From Pelosinus sp. (GTDB lineage: Bacteria; Bacillota; Negativicutes; DSM-13327), in NCBI GenBank assembly GCA_029239675.1, contig JARBUM010000002.1, positions 62,001 through 126,000 on the forward strand: a stretch of DNA of 64,000 nt. The letters are read 5' to 3'. Shown in pieces: positions 19,464 through 29,200 of the stretch; position 1 is the first letter of the stretch; the number at the start of each line of letters is the position of its first letter. The translations under genes and the position numbers were made by a program. Under the pieces are notes generated by a model. That model made no database searches. It saw only the letters and a list, made by a program, of their open reading frames with translations, and was not told the origin of the DNA.

Positions 19464-20138
19464 TTATTCCGAATCACAATCTACTATCAATAAAGGAAGC
19501 TCACCTTCCATTGCCAATATGAGACGGTTCTCAACTTCATACCAATTGATTAATTTTAACCATTCTCTAATATAATCCTCTCGTTTATATTGATAATCAA
19601 GATAATATGCATGTTCCCATACATCGATTACCAAGATAGGAATAGCTCCCCATTGGGTAAGGTTCTGATGTTTCTCTGCTGTAAGAATCTCCAAATGATT
19701 CCAGGCTGGATTCCATACCAGTATCCCCCATCCAGATGCTTCTACTTTAATAGCTGCATTTACAAACTGTTCGAGAAAAGCACCGAAACTGCCAAAGTAT
19801 TTATTGATTTCTTTAATAGTGCATCGGCCCGGTTCACTTTCAAATCCTTCCGGTGCCATAATCGTCCAGTAAATACTATGCAGGATATGACCAGAGCCGT
19901 TAAATGCTAGTTCATTTTCCCAATATTTTATAAATGTAAAATTCTCTTTCCTTCTTGCTTCTACCAAGGCTAATTCAGCCTTATTAAGACCATCAACATA
20001 GGATTTGTGATGATGGTCATGATGATACCGAAGTGTTTGTGAGCTAATAATTGGTTCAAGGGCATCATATGGATAAGGCAATGGCGGCAACTTGTGTTTC
20101 CCTGCTGGAGTATACGCACGTAAATCTTTATTAGACAA
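19464..20138 (-). CDS. superoxide dismutase, Fe/Mn family
   Basis: A 224-aa protein. The four metal ligands are identifiable: His in LRYHHDHHHKSYVDGLN, His in NGSGHILHSIYW, and Asp and His in VIDVWEHAYYLDYQ. The active-site Gln appears to come from the C-terminal half (EKHQNLTQ), as in Mn enzymes, and Gly occupies the Fe-type Gln position in GSGH. It detoxifies superoxide, a sensible function for an anaerobe. Start is TTG 20138 after GGGAGG. The N-terminus has about 14 extra residues before LPPLPYPYDAL. Followed upstream by the DUF3231 gene on the same strand. Confidence 0.93.
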   Translation of the reverse strand: MSNKDLRAYTPAGKHKLPPLPYPYDALEPIISSQTLRYHHDHHHKSYVDGLNKAELALVEARRKENFTFIKYWENELAFNGSGHILHSIYWTIMAPEGFESEPGRCTIKEINKYFGSFGAFLEQFVNAAIKVEASGWGILVWNPAWNHLEILTAEKHQNLTQWGAIPILVIDVWEHAYYLDYQYKREDYIREWLKLINWYEVENRLILAMEGELPLLIVDCDSE

Positions 20139-20251
20139 TTTTTTTCAACCTCCCTAATCACTCTTCTTGTGGCTGTGTCGTATTATATTTCTACAGCAAA
20201 AGGGTGGTGACAAAAATCCTCTACTAATTTTCTTATCTTCTATGCCAACGT

Positions 20252-21241
20252 CTATCTATTTACCGCTTGTGGAGGTTCCTCAAACCAACCTTTTTCGATC
20301 AATAAGTTGGCTCCATCCTCTGCGTAAAGACTGATTTCTGCCATTAATCTAGTATAATCAACTGCCAAATCATAACATTGGCTTGTGGAAATTGCCGCTC
20401 CATAATTGCCTATGCCAACCTGTATTAAGGCCGAAACATGAAATAACATTAATTTCTCGGAAAAGGGAGGTTGCGTTGACGTAGTAATTAAAGGTTCTAT
20501 AGGCAAAGTTCCAGTTAGATCATCTACTGCTAACCTCTTTGCAAATATGTCGATGTGTTTTTTCGCAATTTCTTTGCCCCTTAATAAATAGGATTGAACA
20601 TCAGGTGAAGAAACAGTTTGGCTAAAACCGATTATCATCGCTCTCCCTATAACATTGGTTTGAATATTAGTAAATATATGCATGATTTCTATTGCTGTCA
20701 AGGGACGACTTTCTTTAAACAAATTCCCTAAAAAAGTTTGCTCTTTGGCAAACTCCACATTTTTATTCGGTGGAATATAAGGAGCTCTAGTATAAATCCC
20801 CTTTTCCAACATAAGCCCTACTACTCTTTCGTTAAGTTCTATCGATTCATGCAGCGTCTGTATATAAAATTCTCTAATATCATGACGTGCGGCCATACTT
20901 AATGCTAATCCATAAGCAACTAAACCCACACGGGACATATTATTTAGATAATGCAATGAGAAAATGTCGTCAAATAGTCTTTCTGCATTGGCATCTACGT
21001 CTTCGTTCGTAAATCCCATGGGACTGACAAATTTTTCTCTTTCGTATGTACTTCGTATCCATGCCACATGATTTTGAGATAAAGATAGAGCAAACTCTAG
21101 CACTTGACGAATTTCTTCGTCCTCTGCCTTAGCTAAAAAATATCTCAATACGCACTTTGCTAAACTATCACTTTGATATTGAGCCCACATAATCGCAATT
21201 TCCGAAGATGTTAAACGAATATGACTATTACTATTCGGCAT
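20252..21241 (-). CDS. DUF3231-family protein
   Basis: A 329-aa, mostly helical protein with two similar halves (about 8-165 and 170-325). Each begins with an LTSSEIAIMWAQYQSD- or LTAIEIMHIFTNIQTN-like helix and contains a His/Glu-rich helical bundle. This two-repeat arrangement matches DUF3231, which is common in spore-forming Firmicutes and has a ferritin-like helical look. No enzymatic role is established that I know of. It lies 66 bp downstream of the patatin gene and 113 bp upstream of the superoxide dismutase gene, all on the minus strand. Confidence 0.85.
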   Translation of the reverse strand: MPNSNSHIRLTSSEIAIMWAQYQSDSLAKCVLRYFLAKAEDEEIRQVLEFALSLSQNHVAWIRSTYEREKFVSPMGFTNEDVDANAERLFDDIFSLHYLNNMSRVGLVAYGLALSMAARHDIREFYIQTLHESIELNERVVGLMLEKGIYTRAPYIPPNKNVEFAKEQTFLGNLFKESRPLTAIEIMHIFTNIQTNVIGRAMIIGFSQTVSSPDVQSYLLRGKEIAKKHIDIFAKRLAVDDLTGTLPIEPLITTSTQPPFSEKLMLFHVSALIQVGIGNYGAAISTSQCYDLAVDYTRLMAEISLYAEDGANLLIEKGWFEEPPQAVNR

Positions 21242-21307
21242 GAATCCACCCCCATTTTTTACTTATTATAACCCTATTTAAAATTATTAATATGACGATC
21301 TTCTCGC

Positions 21308-22336
21308 TTACATTGGACGATTATGCACCGCATTCGCTGGATCATCGTACCATTGAAAATAACGTTCTGTACATTCACGTCCAGATTGAATAAGGGCGTC
21401 CTTCTTTTCCTCACTTAAATGAAATTCAGTCGTTTTTACATTCAATGTATTAATATAAATCGTTCTATGCCAATCATCACTGTGCAAGTGCTGATTTTGT
21501 TGGCTCTCCATATAGATATCAGCAAGACTTTTCGAAAACTCTATCAAGTCTTTAATTTCCTTTTTTGTGGGTTCGACTTGTTCGCAAAACATCGCAATCT
21601 CACTACCTGAATCCAAACGAAATCCAAGACTCTCTTTATTAAATACATAGGGGCTTGTGGCTGAATCATTTAGCTTCAATTTGGCATTAAGCTTCTTATA
21701 ATATCCTGGCTGACTAGCGAATCTGTGAACATACTTTTCTCTATCAAATAGTTTAATAGGATAGTTATCCAGAATTCCACCATCAACGTATATATCATTC
21801 TCTCCATCCTTTTTTGCCGCAAAGAGTAACGGTATCGACATCGATATACGGATTGCATCTGCTACACAAATATCAGGAGTATGCTCCACGGAAAATACTT
21901 CAGAAAGCCGCGTAGAAAGGTTCGTGCCAATAAAAAACATCTCTCTAAAGCCAAGTTCACTTCCTGCTTCGGAGATCTCCTTGAAAGTAGCATCAGGGCT
22001 TCCTGCCTTTATCTTAATCAGATTGCCTACCCAATTTCGAAAATAATCCCCTTTATACCAGCCAAATTCTTTGAATAACCTCGTCGTATCGAGTGCTACC
22101 CCCAAAGAGTCATCTAAAAATCTTGTAAAATCTAAATCATATAAAATATTTTCAATTTCTTTTAAACTGAAATTCAAACCGATCAACAAGCCAATGATGG
22201 CGCCTGCAGATGTACCACCAATTCGTTCAATCCTTGGTAGAATCTCTTTCTCCTGCAGTACACCAAGAGCTCCAATATACGCGATCCCCTTTATGCCTCC
22301 CCCTTCAAAAATAAAATTACGGAACGGATAATCCAA
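21308..22336 (-). CDS. patatin-like phospholipase
   Basis: About 342 residues. The oxyanion-hole motif is FEGGGIKGIAYIGALG, the nucleophile Ser is in GGTSAGA (GXSXG), and the catalytic Asp is in YVDGGILDNYP (DGG). These define an intact Ser-Asp dyad lipid acyl hydrolase. Start is TTG 22336 because GGAGG lies 7 bases upstream; the ATG at 22387 would make the Shine-Dalgarno coding. The C-terminal 150 residues have no recognised domain. The natural lipid target is unknown. Confidence 0.9.
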   Translation of the reverse strand: MDYPFRNFIFEGGGIKGIAYIGALGVLQEKEILPRIERIGGTSAGAIIGLLIGLNFSLKEIENILYDLDFTRFLDDSLGVALDTTRLFKEFGWYKGDYFRNWVGNLIKIKAGSPDATFKEISEAGSELGFREMFFIGTNLSTRLSEVFSVEHTPDICVADAIRISMSIPLLFAAKKDGENDIYVDGGILDNYPIKLFDREKYVHRFASQPGYYKKLNAKLKLNDSATSPYVFNKESLGFRLDSGSEIAMFCEQVEPTKKEIKDLIEFSKSLADIYMESQQNQHLHSDDWHRTIYINTLNVKTTEFHLSEEKKDALIQSGRECTERYFQWYDDPANAVHNRPM

Positions 22337-22406
22337 AACAACACCTCCATCTTTCAACATATATAACATATTAAATACATTGCCCATATATACTTACAAG
22401 GACAAT

Positions 22407-22442
22407 AAAAGGATCGAATTTCTTAAGAAATTCGATCCTTTT
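22407..22442 (-). terminator. terminator-like perfect palindrome
   Basis: AAAAGGATCGAATTTCTT pairs with AAGAAATTCGATCCTTTT, 18-base arms with no separate loop. It lies between the serine hydrolase gene and the start of the patatin gene, about 180 bp past the hydrolase stop. Confidence 0.75.
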
Positions 22443-22623
22443 TCAGCAACTTCACCAATATAGATGATTATTTTAGTAACCTTATTCATTACCTGCATGA
22501 ACGTCCGTCACATACTATCGCGATATTCGACTACTGCGACGTTTCACTCTTTCGTCGCTTGCTCGTCAGTATCCCAAAATAGAGATACCGTGTTGAGATT
22601 TCATCCCTTTCCTTCTATACGTG

Positions 22624-23388
22624 TTATTTTCTCCGCAATGCATTATAAAGCTTGGCTGATTCATCGGCAATAAAATTGCTGGAATATGTATGATCCCCAG
22701 TAACTGTAAAAAAGCTAATTAGGATCGGATCATGCCCATCCTGGATTACCCCTACATCGCAAAGTATCTCATCCAGCTCACCCACTTTATGAAAGACAGG
22801 AGTCTGCATGTAGCGCGGGATTTCGTCATTATAAATCGTATTCGCTAACTCATATTTTAGCTGCTCACTTTTACTTTTATTCAGATATTTACCAGTATAG
22901 ATCTTCTCAAATACTCTCCCCATTTCGTAGGGTGTAGTTACACTATGATATTGATATTTCTTAAAAGCATCTTCACTATGAATTTGAGTCTTGCGAAGCT
23001 GGAGGTTCTTGACAACCTTAGTAAGGACACCCCTGTTGTTGGTATCCATCTCATCTAACAATTCCTGAAATGCGTTGTTGTCACTAACCGTCATCATCAG
23101 CTCTATTTGCTGATCATATTGGCTGGCCTTGGCTGAGCCAGCCTGAGGATACAAATACTTATAGGTAGCTAAGGCAACTACTAATTTACTAGTTGAAGCC
23201 GTAGGAAATATGTCATCCTGGTTAAATTCGATCGTCCGACCAGTATTCAAATTTTTGGCAAAGACCCCGACCCGACCATCAAACTTTTTTAAGTCGTTTT
23301 TTATTTCTCGCTCAAGCGGAGAAGCTGCCAGTGCATGGCCAGTAAAGAATGTCAGTAAAGCAAGTAGTATCGTAACCTTTTTTATCAT
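22624..23388 (-). CDS. secreted class-A beta-lactamase-like serine hydrolase
   Basis: About 254 residues with a cleavable signal peptide (KKVTILLALLTFFTGHALA). Penicillin-recognising motifs: STSK (Ser nucleophile and Lys), SDNN, and a KVGE triad in place of KTG. I do not see a convincing Glu166-type residue in an omega loop, so a true beta-lactamase is less likely than a related hydrolase or D,D-peptidase. ATG 23388 follows GGAGGTG; the upstream ATG lacks a site. It acts outside the cytoplasmic membrane. Confidence 0.85.
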   Translation of the reverse strand: MIKKVTILLALLTFFTGHALAASPLEREIKNDLKKFDGRVGVFAKNLNTGRTIEFNQDDIFPTASTSKLVVALATYKYLYPQAGSAKASQYDQQIELMMTVSDNNAFQELLDEMDTNNRGVLTKVVKNLQLRKTQIHSEDAFKKYQYHSVTTPYEMGRVFEKIYTGKYLNKSKSEQLKYELANTIYNDEIPRYMQTPVFHKVGELDEILCDVGVIQDGHDPILISFFTVTGDHTYSSNFIADESAKLYNALRRK

Positions 23389-23568
23389 GTAGCCACCTCC
23401 ATAAAATAATTTTTCTTTGGAAGAATTATTGCATTTTTTAATATGTATCCGATTTCCACCTGTATTAGTATAGACTAAAACTATGACCAATTTATGACAA
23501 CCTTCTTATCCCACTGAACATTTAGATACTTTCATTTGTTATGTATTGCCTATATAGACTTTTCAAAG

Positions 23569-23608
23569 GGAAAGGGAACGAATTCATTGAAAAATTCGTT
23601 CCCTTTCC
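23569..23608. terminator. orphan hairpin, possible terminator
   Basis: GGAAAGGGAACGAATT pairs with AATTCGTTCCCTTTCC around an 8-base loop. There is no strong T-run, and no gene ends next to it. It could close an unseen small RNA. Confidence 0.45.
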
Positions 23609-23795
23609 AGCGATATAGTGCAGATAATATGGGACCGTGAACAAGGACTTAGAGATGATCACCAGGATTCGTATTTCCACATATAAAAAAGAACACGGCA
23701 CTATTAAAGTTGAAATACTGTAATATTTCTTTACCTGGCTTAAATTTTTCAAAGAAAAAATTTTTATGGTTAATACTGTAAATAATAAAACCCAA

Positions 23796-23844
23796 AAAAG
23801 TATGAGCCCTGAAATTGTTCAACCAATTTTAGGGCTCATACTTT
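23796..23844 (-). terminator. intrinsic terminator of the HAD phosphatase gene
   Basis: AAAGTATGAGCCCTGAAATTG pairs with a nearly perfect complement, with T-run TTTTTTGGG on the minus strand, 80 bp after the stop at 23924. Confidence 0.8.
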
Positions 23845-23923
23845 AAGACTTATTCATTCTCGTCATCGTGAAATAGATATTTTTCTTCTCTAATTAAGTA
23901 GGGTAAGCCAATGCATCCTACTA

Positions 23924-24577
23924 TTAGGCAAGCCACCCTTTCTCCTGCAAATACTTCGCAATTTCTCCGAATTTCTCAAAAGGGACAAATTCTTGCTGCT
24001 CTTTCTCAAGCAGTTCCTTTAGATCTCTTTTTGCAAAAGCAATATCGGCTGCTTTGGCTGCTCCTAAGTCTGGTTCGCTATCTCCTGCGAAAAAGACTGT
24101 CTCAAATTCCTTTTTCAGATCTTCTACTACTTTGGCTTTATTAATACCAAAAATCTCAGAAAAATAAGGACTTTCTTCATTTGGAGTAATTTCAATACCC
24201 CCATCTTTGTATACTCCGCTCATAGAAATAACCTTCACACCTTCAATCTGTCGATGGGCAAGTAATCGCTCAATATAATAACTTGTGCCAGCACTTAGAA
24301 TATAAAATTCCCCGCCTGCCTTTTGTACTCTATGAATAAACTCCACCGCATATTCATCCAAAGGTATACGATGAATTTCAGTCAGAATCTCTTCCTCCGT
24401 TTTTCCTATCGACCCCAAAATTTTATTTAGAAACTCTACATTAATCTTTTTCGTTTTTTTCCAATCCTCATAAAACTGCATTCCCCATTCCTGCAGATAG
24501 GTATCAATAATAATATGATAAAAATCTCGATCCGTTAATGTCCCGTCGAAATCCGATACAAATGCAAACTTCTTCAA
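23924..24577 (-). CDS. HAD-superfamily phosphatase, MtnX/phosphoserine-phosphatase-like
   Basis: About 217 residues. HAD motif I is FVSDFDGTLTDRDF, motif II is ILSAGTSYY, and motif III/IV is VVEDLKKEFETVFFAGDSEPDLGAAKAA (the GDSxxD pattern). The nucleophile Asp and general acid Asp (DFDGT) are present. Such enzymes dephosphorylate small metabolites; the substrate is not certain. GGAGGA abuts the ATG at 24583 with no spacing, so I take TTG 24577 (spacing 7) as the start. Stands alone. Confidence 0.88.
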   Translation of the reverse strand: MKKFAFVSDFDGTLTDRDFYHIIIDTYLQEWGMQFYEDWKKTKKINVEFLNKILGSIGKTEEEILTEIHRIPLDEYAVEFIHRVQKAGGEFYILSAGTSYYIERLLAHRQIEGVKVISMSGVYKDGGIEITPNEESPYFSEIFGINKAKVVEDLKKEFETVFFAGDSEPDLGAAKAADIAFAKRDLKELLEKEQQEFVPFEKFGEIAKYLQEKGWLA

Positions 24578-25105
24578 AATCATTCCTCCATATTAGCTTC
24601 GGCTATTGCCCTTTCTTTGCTTACTCTTTAGTGATTGAAGTATACCATGTAAAACGTAACAGCAGTATCTCATATTTCGACACTTTTTTCAAACTTTTCT
24701 TTGTGATGGAATGATGCGCTTTATATCAGGCGAACTGCATTGGATAACTTTATCTGTATCATTACCATATAAGAAGGTCACGTGATAGAAGAGAAAATAA
24801 TTAATTCTGCCCTCAAGTGTAACGGTTCACTACAAGTAGGATTCGTCATAAGCTAATCCTCATGCTTCTAAGATTGACTTTATAACAATTTAATGATTTG
24901 GTTAGAATTACCATAGGAAAAAGAATTGTATTGTCACATTTCTGTCATACTTTTTCCTCATAATAGAAATAAACCCAAAATGAGAGATTACATGAAAATG
25001 TTGGTTCATTTGTGACCTTAGTCTAGAAAGGATGTGATAGAAACGTCCGTTAAGTGAGATTGTTTCTTCCAAGGACTATATAGTATATAAGAGGAGGCTA
25101 CTGAA
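24578..25105. other. long intergenic region before the secreted-protein pair
   Basis: About 530 bp between divergent genes, with no supportable ORF and no strong hairpin. TTGTCA and TCATAAT elements near 24930-24960 are too far apart to be a convincing promoter. Confidence 0.4.
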
Positions 25106-25552
25106 ATGAGAAAAATGTTAATGCTCATTGTAACCTTATCCGTTCTTATGATGATATCTGTTACTGCGAGTGCCGCTCACGGGCATAAGGATCGGGGAAA
25201 TCATCATAACAAGTGGCATCGTACACACTATAGTGATATGGATTCTGAAAGGGGATTACCTTTTGTATGGCATGAACATTATGATTCTATGAGAGGAAAT
25301 CACCATCTTGAGAGGGTCTACGATCGGGAAATGGATTATAGATTCCCTGGATTATATGCTTATAGATGGTCGGGTCATAACGGCTTCTGGCATCATGGAA
25401 ATTACGTCAAAGATGCAGTTTTTTTCTTTGATAAAAATAATGAAATGGTTAGTGTTGGTTATATGGCTAATGGTGTATTTATTCATTTCCGTGAAAACCA
25501 TGAAAGCTATGAAAATCAGGATTCCTTTTTCTTTGCCTGGTTTAATCACTAA
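25106..25552 (+). CDS. secreted histidine-rich hypothetical protein
   Basis: A 148-aa protein with a signal peptide (MLMLIVTLSVLMMISVTASA, cleavage after A-A) and a His-rich mature start (AHGHKDRGNHHNKWHRTH). The C-terminal half alternates aromatic and polar residues (DAVFFFDKNNEMVSVGYM). The His cluster could bind metal. GAGGAGG precedes the ATG. It is co-oriented with the next gene 21 bp downstream, so the two likely form an operon. No known family recognised. Confidence 0.8.
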   Translation: MRKMLMLIVTLSVLMMISVTASAAHGHKDRGNHHNKWHRTHYSDMDSERGLPFVWHEHYDSMRGNHHLERVYDREMDYRFPGLYAYRWSGHNGFWHHGNYVKDAVFFFDKNNEMVSVGYMANGVFIHFRENHESYENQDSFFFAWFNH

Positions 25553-25573
25553 ATAAAGGGAGTAAGAATTAAT

Positions 25574-26131
25574 ATGATGAAGAAATGGTTAATTATAACA
25601 TTAGTAGGTCTATTTATTATGTCCTTCACAGGAAGTGTTTTTGCTTGGTCAGGATCTGCAAATGTAGAAGGTAAACCAGACCAATTTCAAATTAGTAGAG
25701 CAAAGGGATACTATATTTGGCAGGATGAAAAGGGTTTTCATATTTGGACGACAACTCGCGGTGAAGAGCATACTTTTACTGGTGTAATTCGGACAAATGG
25801 AAAGTTTGCTCATGTTAGGGAGCAGAGCTTAGAAAGAGGGGATTCGTTTAAAGTTAACTCAGATGATCAAGGAAGACCTTGGTTTAAATCCTCCGATAAT
25901 AAGAGCAAGCATTTCTCTTTTGGAGGACGCGAAATAGACTATCAAAATGATAAGATTCAGTTCAAATTTGCTACGACTGGTGGGTCTGATGGGATAAATT
26001 TCCAAGTTAAAGATGCTAGTTTTATTGATTTCGACTTGTATATGGATGGTCGCCCTATCCCCCGTAAGGAAATATATATTAGTGACAGTGGTTGGCATCC
26101 ACAATCCCATAAGTTTAGATTGATGAAATAA
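25574..26131 (+). CDS. secreted protein, family shared with 52702-53289
   Basis: A 185-aa protein with a signal peptide (IITLVGLFIMSFTGSVFA). It is homologous to the protein at 52702-53289. Shared blocks are GYxxWQDxxGxH, THxFxGxIRTxGxF, GIxFQ, and a tail FDLxxDGxxI then EIxIxxxGWHP. The repeating beta-rich, aromatic-polar pattern suggests a jelly-roll or beta-sandwich secreted domain. Function unknown. It is probably co-transcribed with the His-rich protein. A bidirectional terminator follows. Confidence 0.85.
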   Translation: MMKKWLIITLVGLFIMSFTGSVFAWSGSANVEGKPDQFQISRAKGYYIWQDEKGFHIWTTTRGEEHTFTGVIRTNGKFAHVREQSLERGDSFKVNSDDQGRPWFKSSDNKSKHFSFGGREIDYQNDKIQFKFATTGGSDGINFQVKDASFIDFDLYMDGRPIPRKEIYISDSGWHPQSHKFRLMK

Positions 26132-26161
26132 TTAGATACAATGGCTAAAGACAATATAATT

Positions 26162-26210
26162 AGGGAAGAAACGACTCATCAGCTCTCAGCCGATGAGTCG
26201 TTTCTTCCCT
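26162..26210. terminator. bidirectional intrinsic terminator
   Basis: AGGGAAGAAACGACTCATC pairs with GATGAGTCGTTTCTTCCCT, 19-bp stem. It lies between the secreted-protein operon and the convergent activase gene. Confidence 0.88.
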
Positions 26211-26250
26211 TACCGCATTTTTTCTTCACTGTAGGTGTTGTAGTGAAGCC

Positions 26251-29200
26251 TTATATATAGTGTATAAAAGTATCAAGCATCTCCTTATTATTGCTGTGAC
26301 TGGATCCATCAAAGGCCAAGTCCAGTACAGGGTGCTTAAGCTCTTCTTTGTCTCTGCCTCTTAAGATTTTTTGTATTGTGGCAGTATTCTCATACATGGA
26401 GCTAACGGTTAATATGCCGTGTACATGCTCTGGGTATCGGAATACTTTGGCAATCCGATACCGCCCTGCCCCTCCAGCGTATAGAGGCAGCCTCTTATCC
26501 GCCTCCTTTAATAACTCATCAATATCGTTATCAAAGGGACTGTATTCTGACAAGGTGTCCGAAACATCTTTCATCACTCTCTGTACTTTTTCCAGCTTTT
26601 CTTTAAATCCTTTACGATTTTTAGGATCTTTCTTAATATGATCGTGCCATATAAAGAACAGTACTTCAGATAAAGGTTGATACATAATTCTATGATTCTT
26701 CTCCAAACTCTTTAGTTGAAAGTTATTTAGATAATCATTAAATATAACACTAAACTCTCCAAGTACGGCGATCTGTTTATCATATGTCTTCTTTTGCAGT
26801 TGGTTATACACATATCTAGATAGCTGCACAATATTCTCTTCATTCAACCTGCCTGTATTGATTAAATCCAATCCCTTCATCAAAACCGTTTCCCTGTCTT
26901 CTTTGTCGGAGGCCATTACCAAATCTGCGACTATCACGCCTAAGGCAAAGTCAAAGCCGTAATCCCTACTTTCCAATAAATCTTCGATATATGGAGAACT
27001 CACTTCCCCCTGATATCCTTCTCCCTTTAATTTTTCGCTAACCAATTTTCCATACTGACCATAAACCTCACTACCTTCCGTTTGTGGCAGCCATAGGGAA
27101 ATCTTCTTGTCTCCGGTATTTTCCAAATGGTAGAAGATATCACCCAACAAGGAAAACATAGATACATATTCTTTTGACTTGGTAAATCGTTTTCCTATTT
27201 CTAACGACCGTTGTGTGGTTTGAGGTAAAATCTCTGCTGCGATCCCCTTCGATTTGAACCATTCACATAAGACTTGGCTATATGGATACAGATTCGGCAG
27301 CAACATTTTTTGTTGGATAATTTCCCCAGTAATCAGCGTGCTAGGCTTCCCTGTTTTCGCTGGCCTTTCTGCTGGGTTGTAGTTATCCAAGCTGCTAACG
27401 AAGGCCTCCAATCGGGTAATGACCCCGACACTTGACGAGTGTTCGTCAACTTCAATATGCAAATATGGTTTCCCCTGCATTTCGGCGTTGAAGTAATGGC
27501 TCAGCACAGTATCTGGACCGCAGCCATGGTTCGTAATATAGATAGGATAAAGATTGGACATATCACGTACAATCTTTGCTCCCGCCAAAATATGCTGCCC
27601 AAAAGGCCAATACATATTAGGATGATCCTCAGATACGTCATAGTCAAACGCAGGAATATTAGCAAGGGTTAGCACCTTATACCCCATTTCTCTTAGTTTT
27701 TGGGGAATCTTCATATTCAGTATCGGATCAGCCACATTATAAGTTCTGGTCATGATAATAAAGGCTTTTTCCTCATCTTGCAGACTCTCTACCAGTTCCC
27801 GGCTCAAGATTTCTACATCCCGACTATACTCGTGCAGCCTAGTCATACCTTTCATAACAGCAAATCCCATCTGCACTTTATTTTTGCCTAATTCTTTCCC
27901 CATATCTAATAAGGTCTTGAGCATATAGGCCTTGCCAAATTTAAAGGAGAGGGCTGGAGATAATAATTTCACACCCTTCTTCTCTAGATCCATTACATGG
28001 GAAACAATTTGCGACGCAGTCTGCATGTACACGCAGGCATAATCCTCCCGGGTTTTTGAGACATCATGCTTCATGGTATACAGGCTTGGCAGAAAAATAT
28101 AATCCACTCCTTGGTTTAATAACGAGGCTACATGCCCATTGATTAGCTTAATAGGATAGCAAGTTTCATCTAGGGAATACTCCTGGCTAAGGGCTACAAT
28201 TTCCTCATCTGTTGCCTTCGACAAAAGTACATTAAAGCCTAATGTTTTAAATACTTCATGGAACATGGGAAACAATTTGTGCAAAAATAGCACTCTGGGA
28301 ATACCGATCGTACGTTTTGTAATATCAATGCCACCAGTATAGCCCTTTAAGAAAAGCTTTTCCATTTCCGCCTGGGCATCTCGGGGGATTGAGGGAGCAG
28401 TTTTTTTGTCATTGCTTTCAATATTTTGCGCTAGCTTTTCCTTCACCAAGAGTGCAGTGCCGATAGCACCTGTCACACTGAAAAAGCTTGGTAAGATAAT
28501 ATCTCGTTTTAACACAGCACGAAATGCATTGATAACCGCCTGGTTATGAGCAATGCCCCCCTGCAAAAACACTTTGTTGCCGATAGCTCGATTGCCCACT
28601 ACACGGTTTAGATAGTTGTTTACAATGGAATAGGCCAGACCGGCGGCAATATCTTTTTTACTTTCATTACCAGCTAGGGCTTTAGCAATGTTTCCTTCAA
28701 TAAAGACGGTGCATCGATCACCTAAATTCAAAGGTTTCTCACTTTGCAACGCCAACTGGGAGAAATCCTCAATGGGTATATCGAGTTTTCTCGCCTGTTC
28801 TTCGATAAAAGATCCGGTTCCAGCAGCACATATTTTGTTCATCTCAAAATCCACAACCATACCATTTTGTATGCTGATATATTTTGAGTCTTGTCCACCT
28901 ATTTCAAAGACAGTATCGATATCCGGATCGGCTTCCACCGCACCTTTTGCTTGTGCAGTAATTTCATCGACAATAACGGCGGCCTCCAGTTCATTACCAA
29001 TGAGATAACGCCCTGAACCAGTTGTCCCTATCCCTTTTATCTTGAGACGGTGCTCAAACTCTTCCTGTAGCGAGTCAATCCCTTCGCTAACGACCTGCCT
29101 AGGGTTCCCTCTTGTGCGCAGGTATCTGTATGCTATAACATTTTTCTCATCATCGATCAATACCAGATTCGTGCTAGTAGAACCAATGTCAATTCCCAAA

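Larger units (their letters stand above)
23389..23923. other. intergenic region with two large hairpins
   Basis: About 535 bp. It holds a 16-bp-arm hairpin at 23569-23608 and a terminator at 23796-23844. The stretch between them has no gene I can support. A 76-codon ORF there lacks a good ribosome-binding site. Confidence 0.5.

Noticed and set aside
22507-22590. GCGACG/CGTCGC hairpin between the patatin and hydrolase genes
   Set aside because: The short core pairs well, but outer arms pair poorly and no T-run follows. I could not tell it from chance structure.
22624-23388. True class-A beta-lactamase
   Set aside because: SxxK and SDN are present, but KTG is KVG and no Glu166-type residue is visible, so a D,D-peptidase-like hydrolase is at least as likely.
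23522-23752. 76-codon minus-strand ORF in an intergenic region
   Set aside because: It has no ribosome-binding site and its middle overlaps the 23569-23608 hairpin. Composition is not coding-like.
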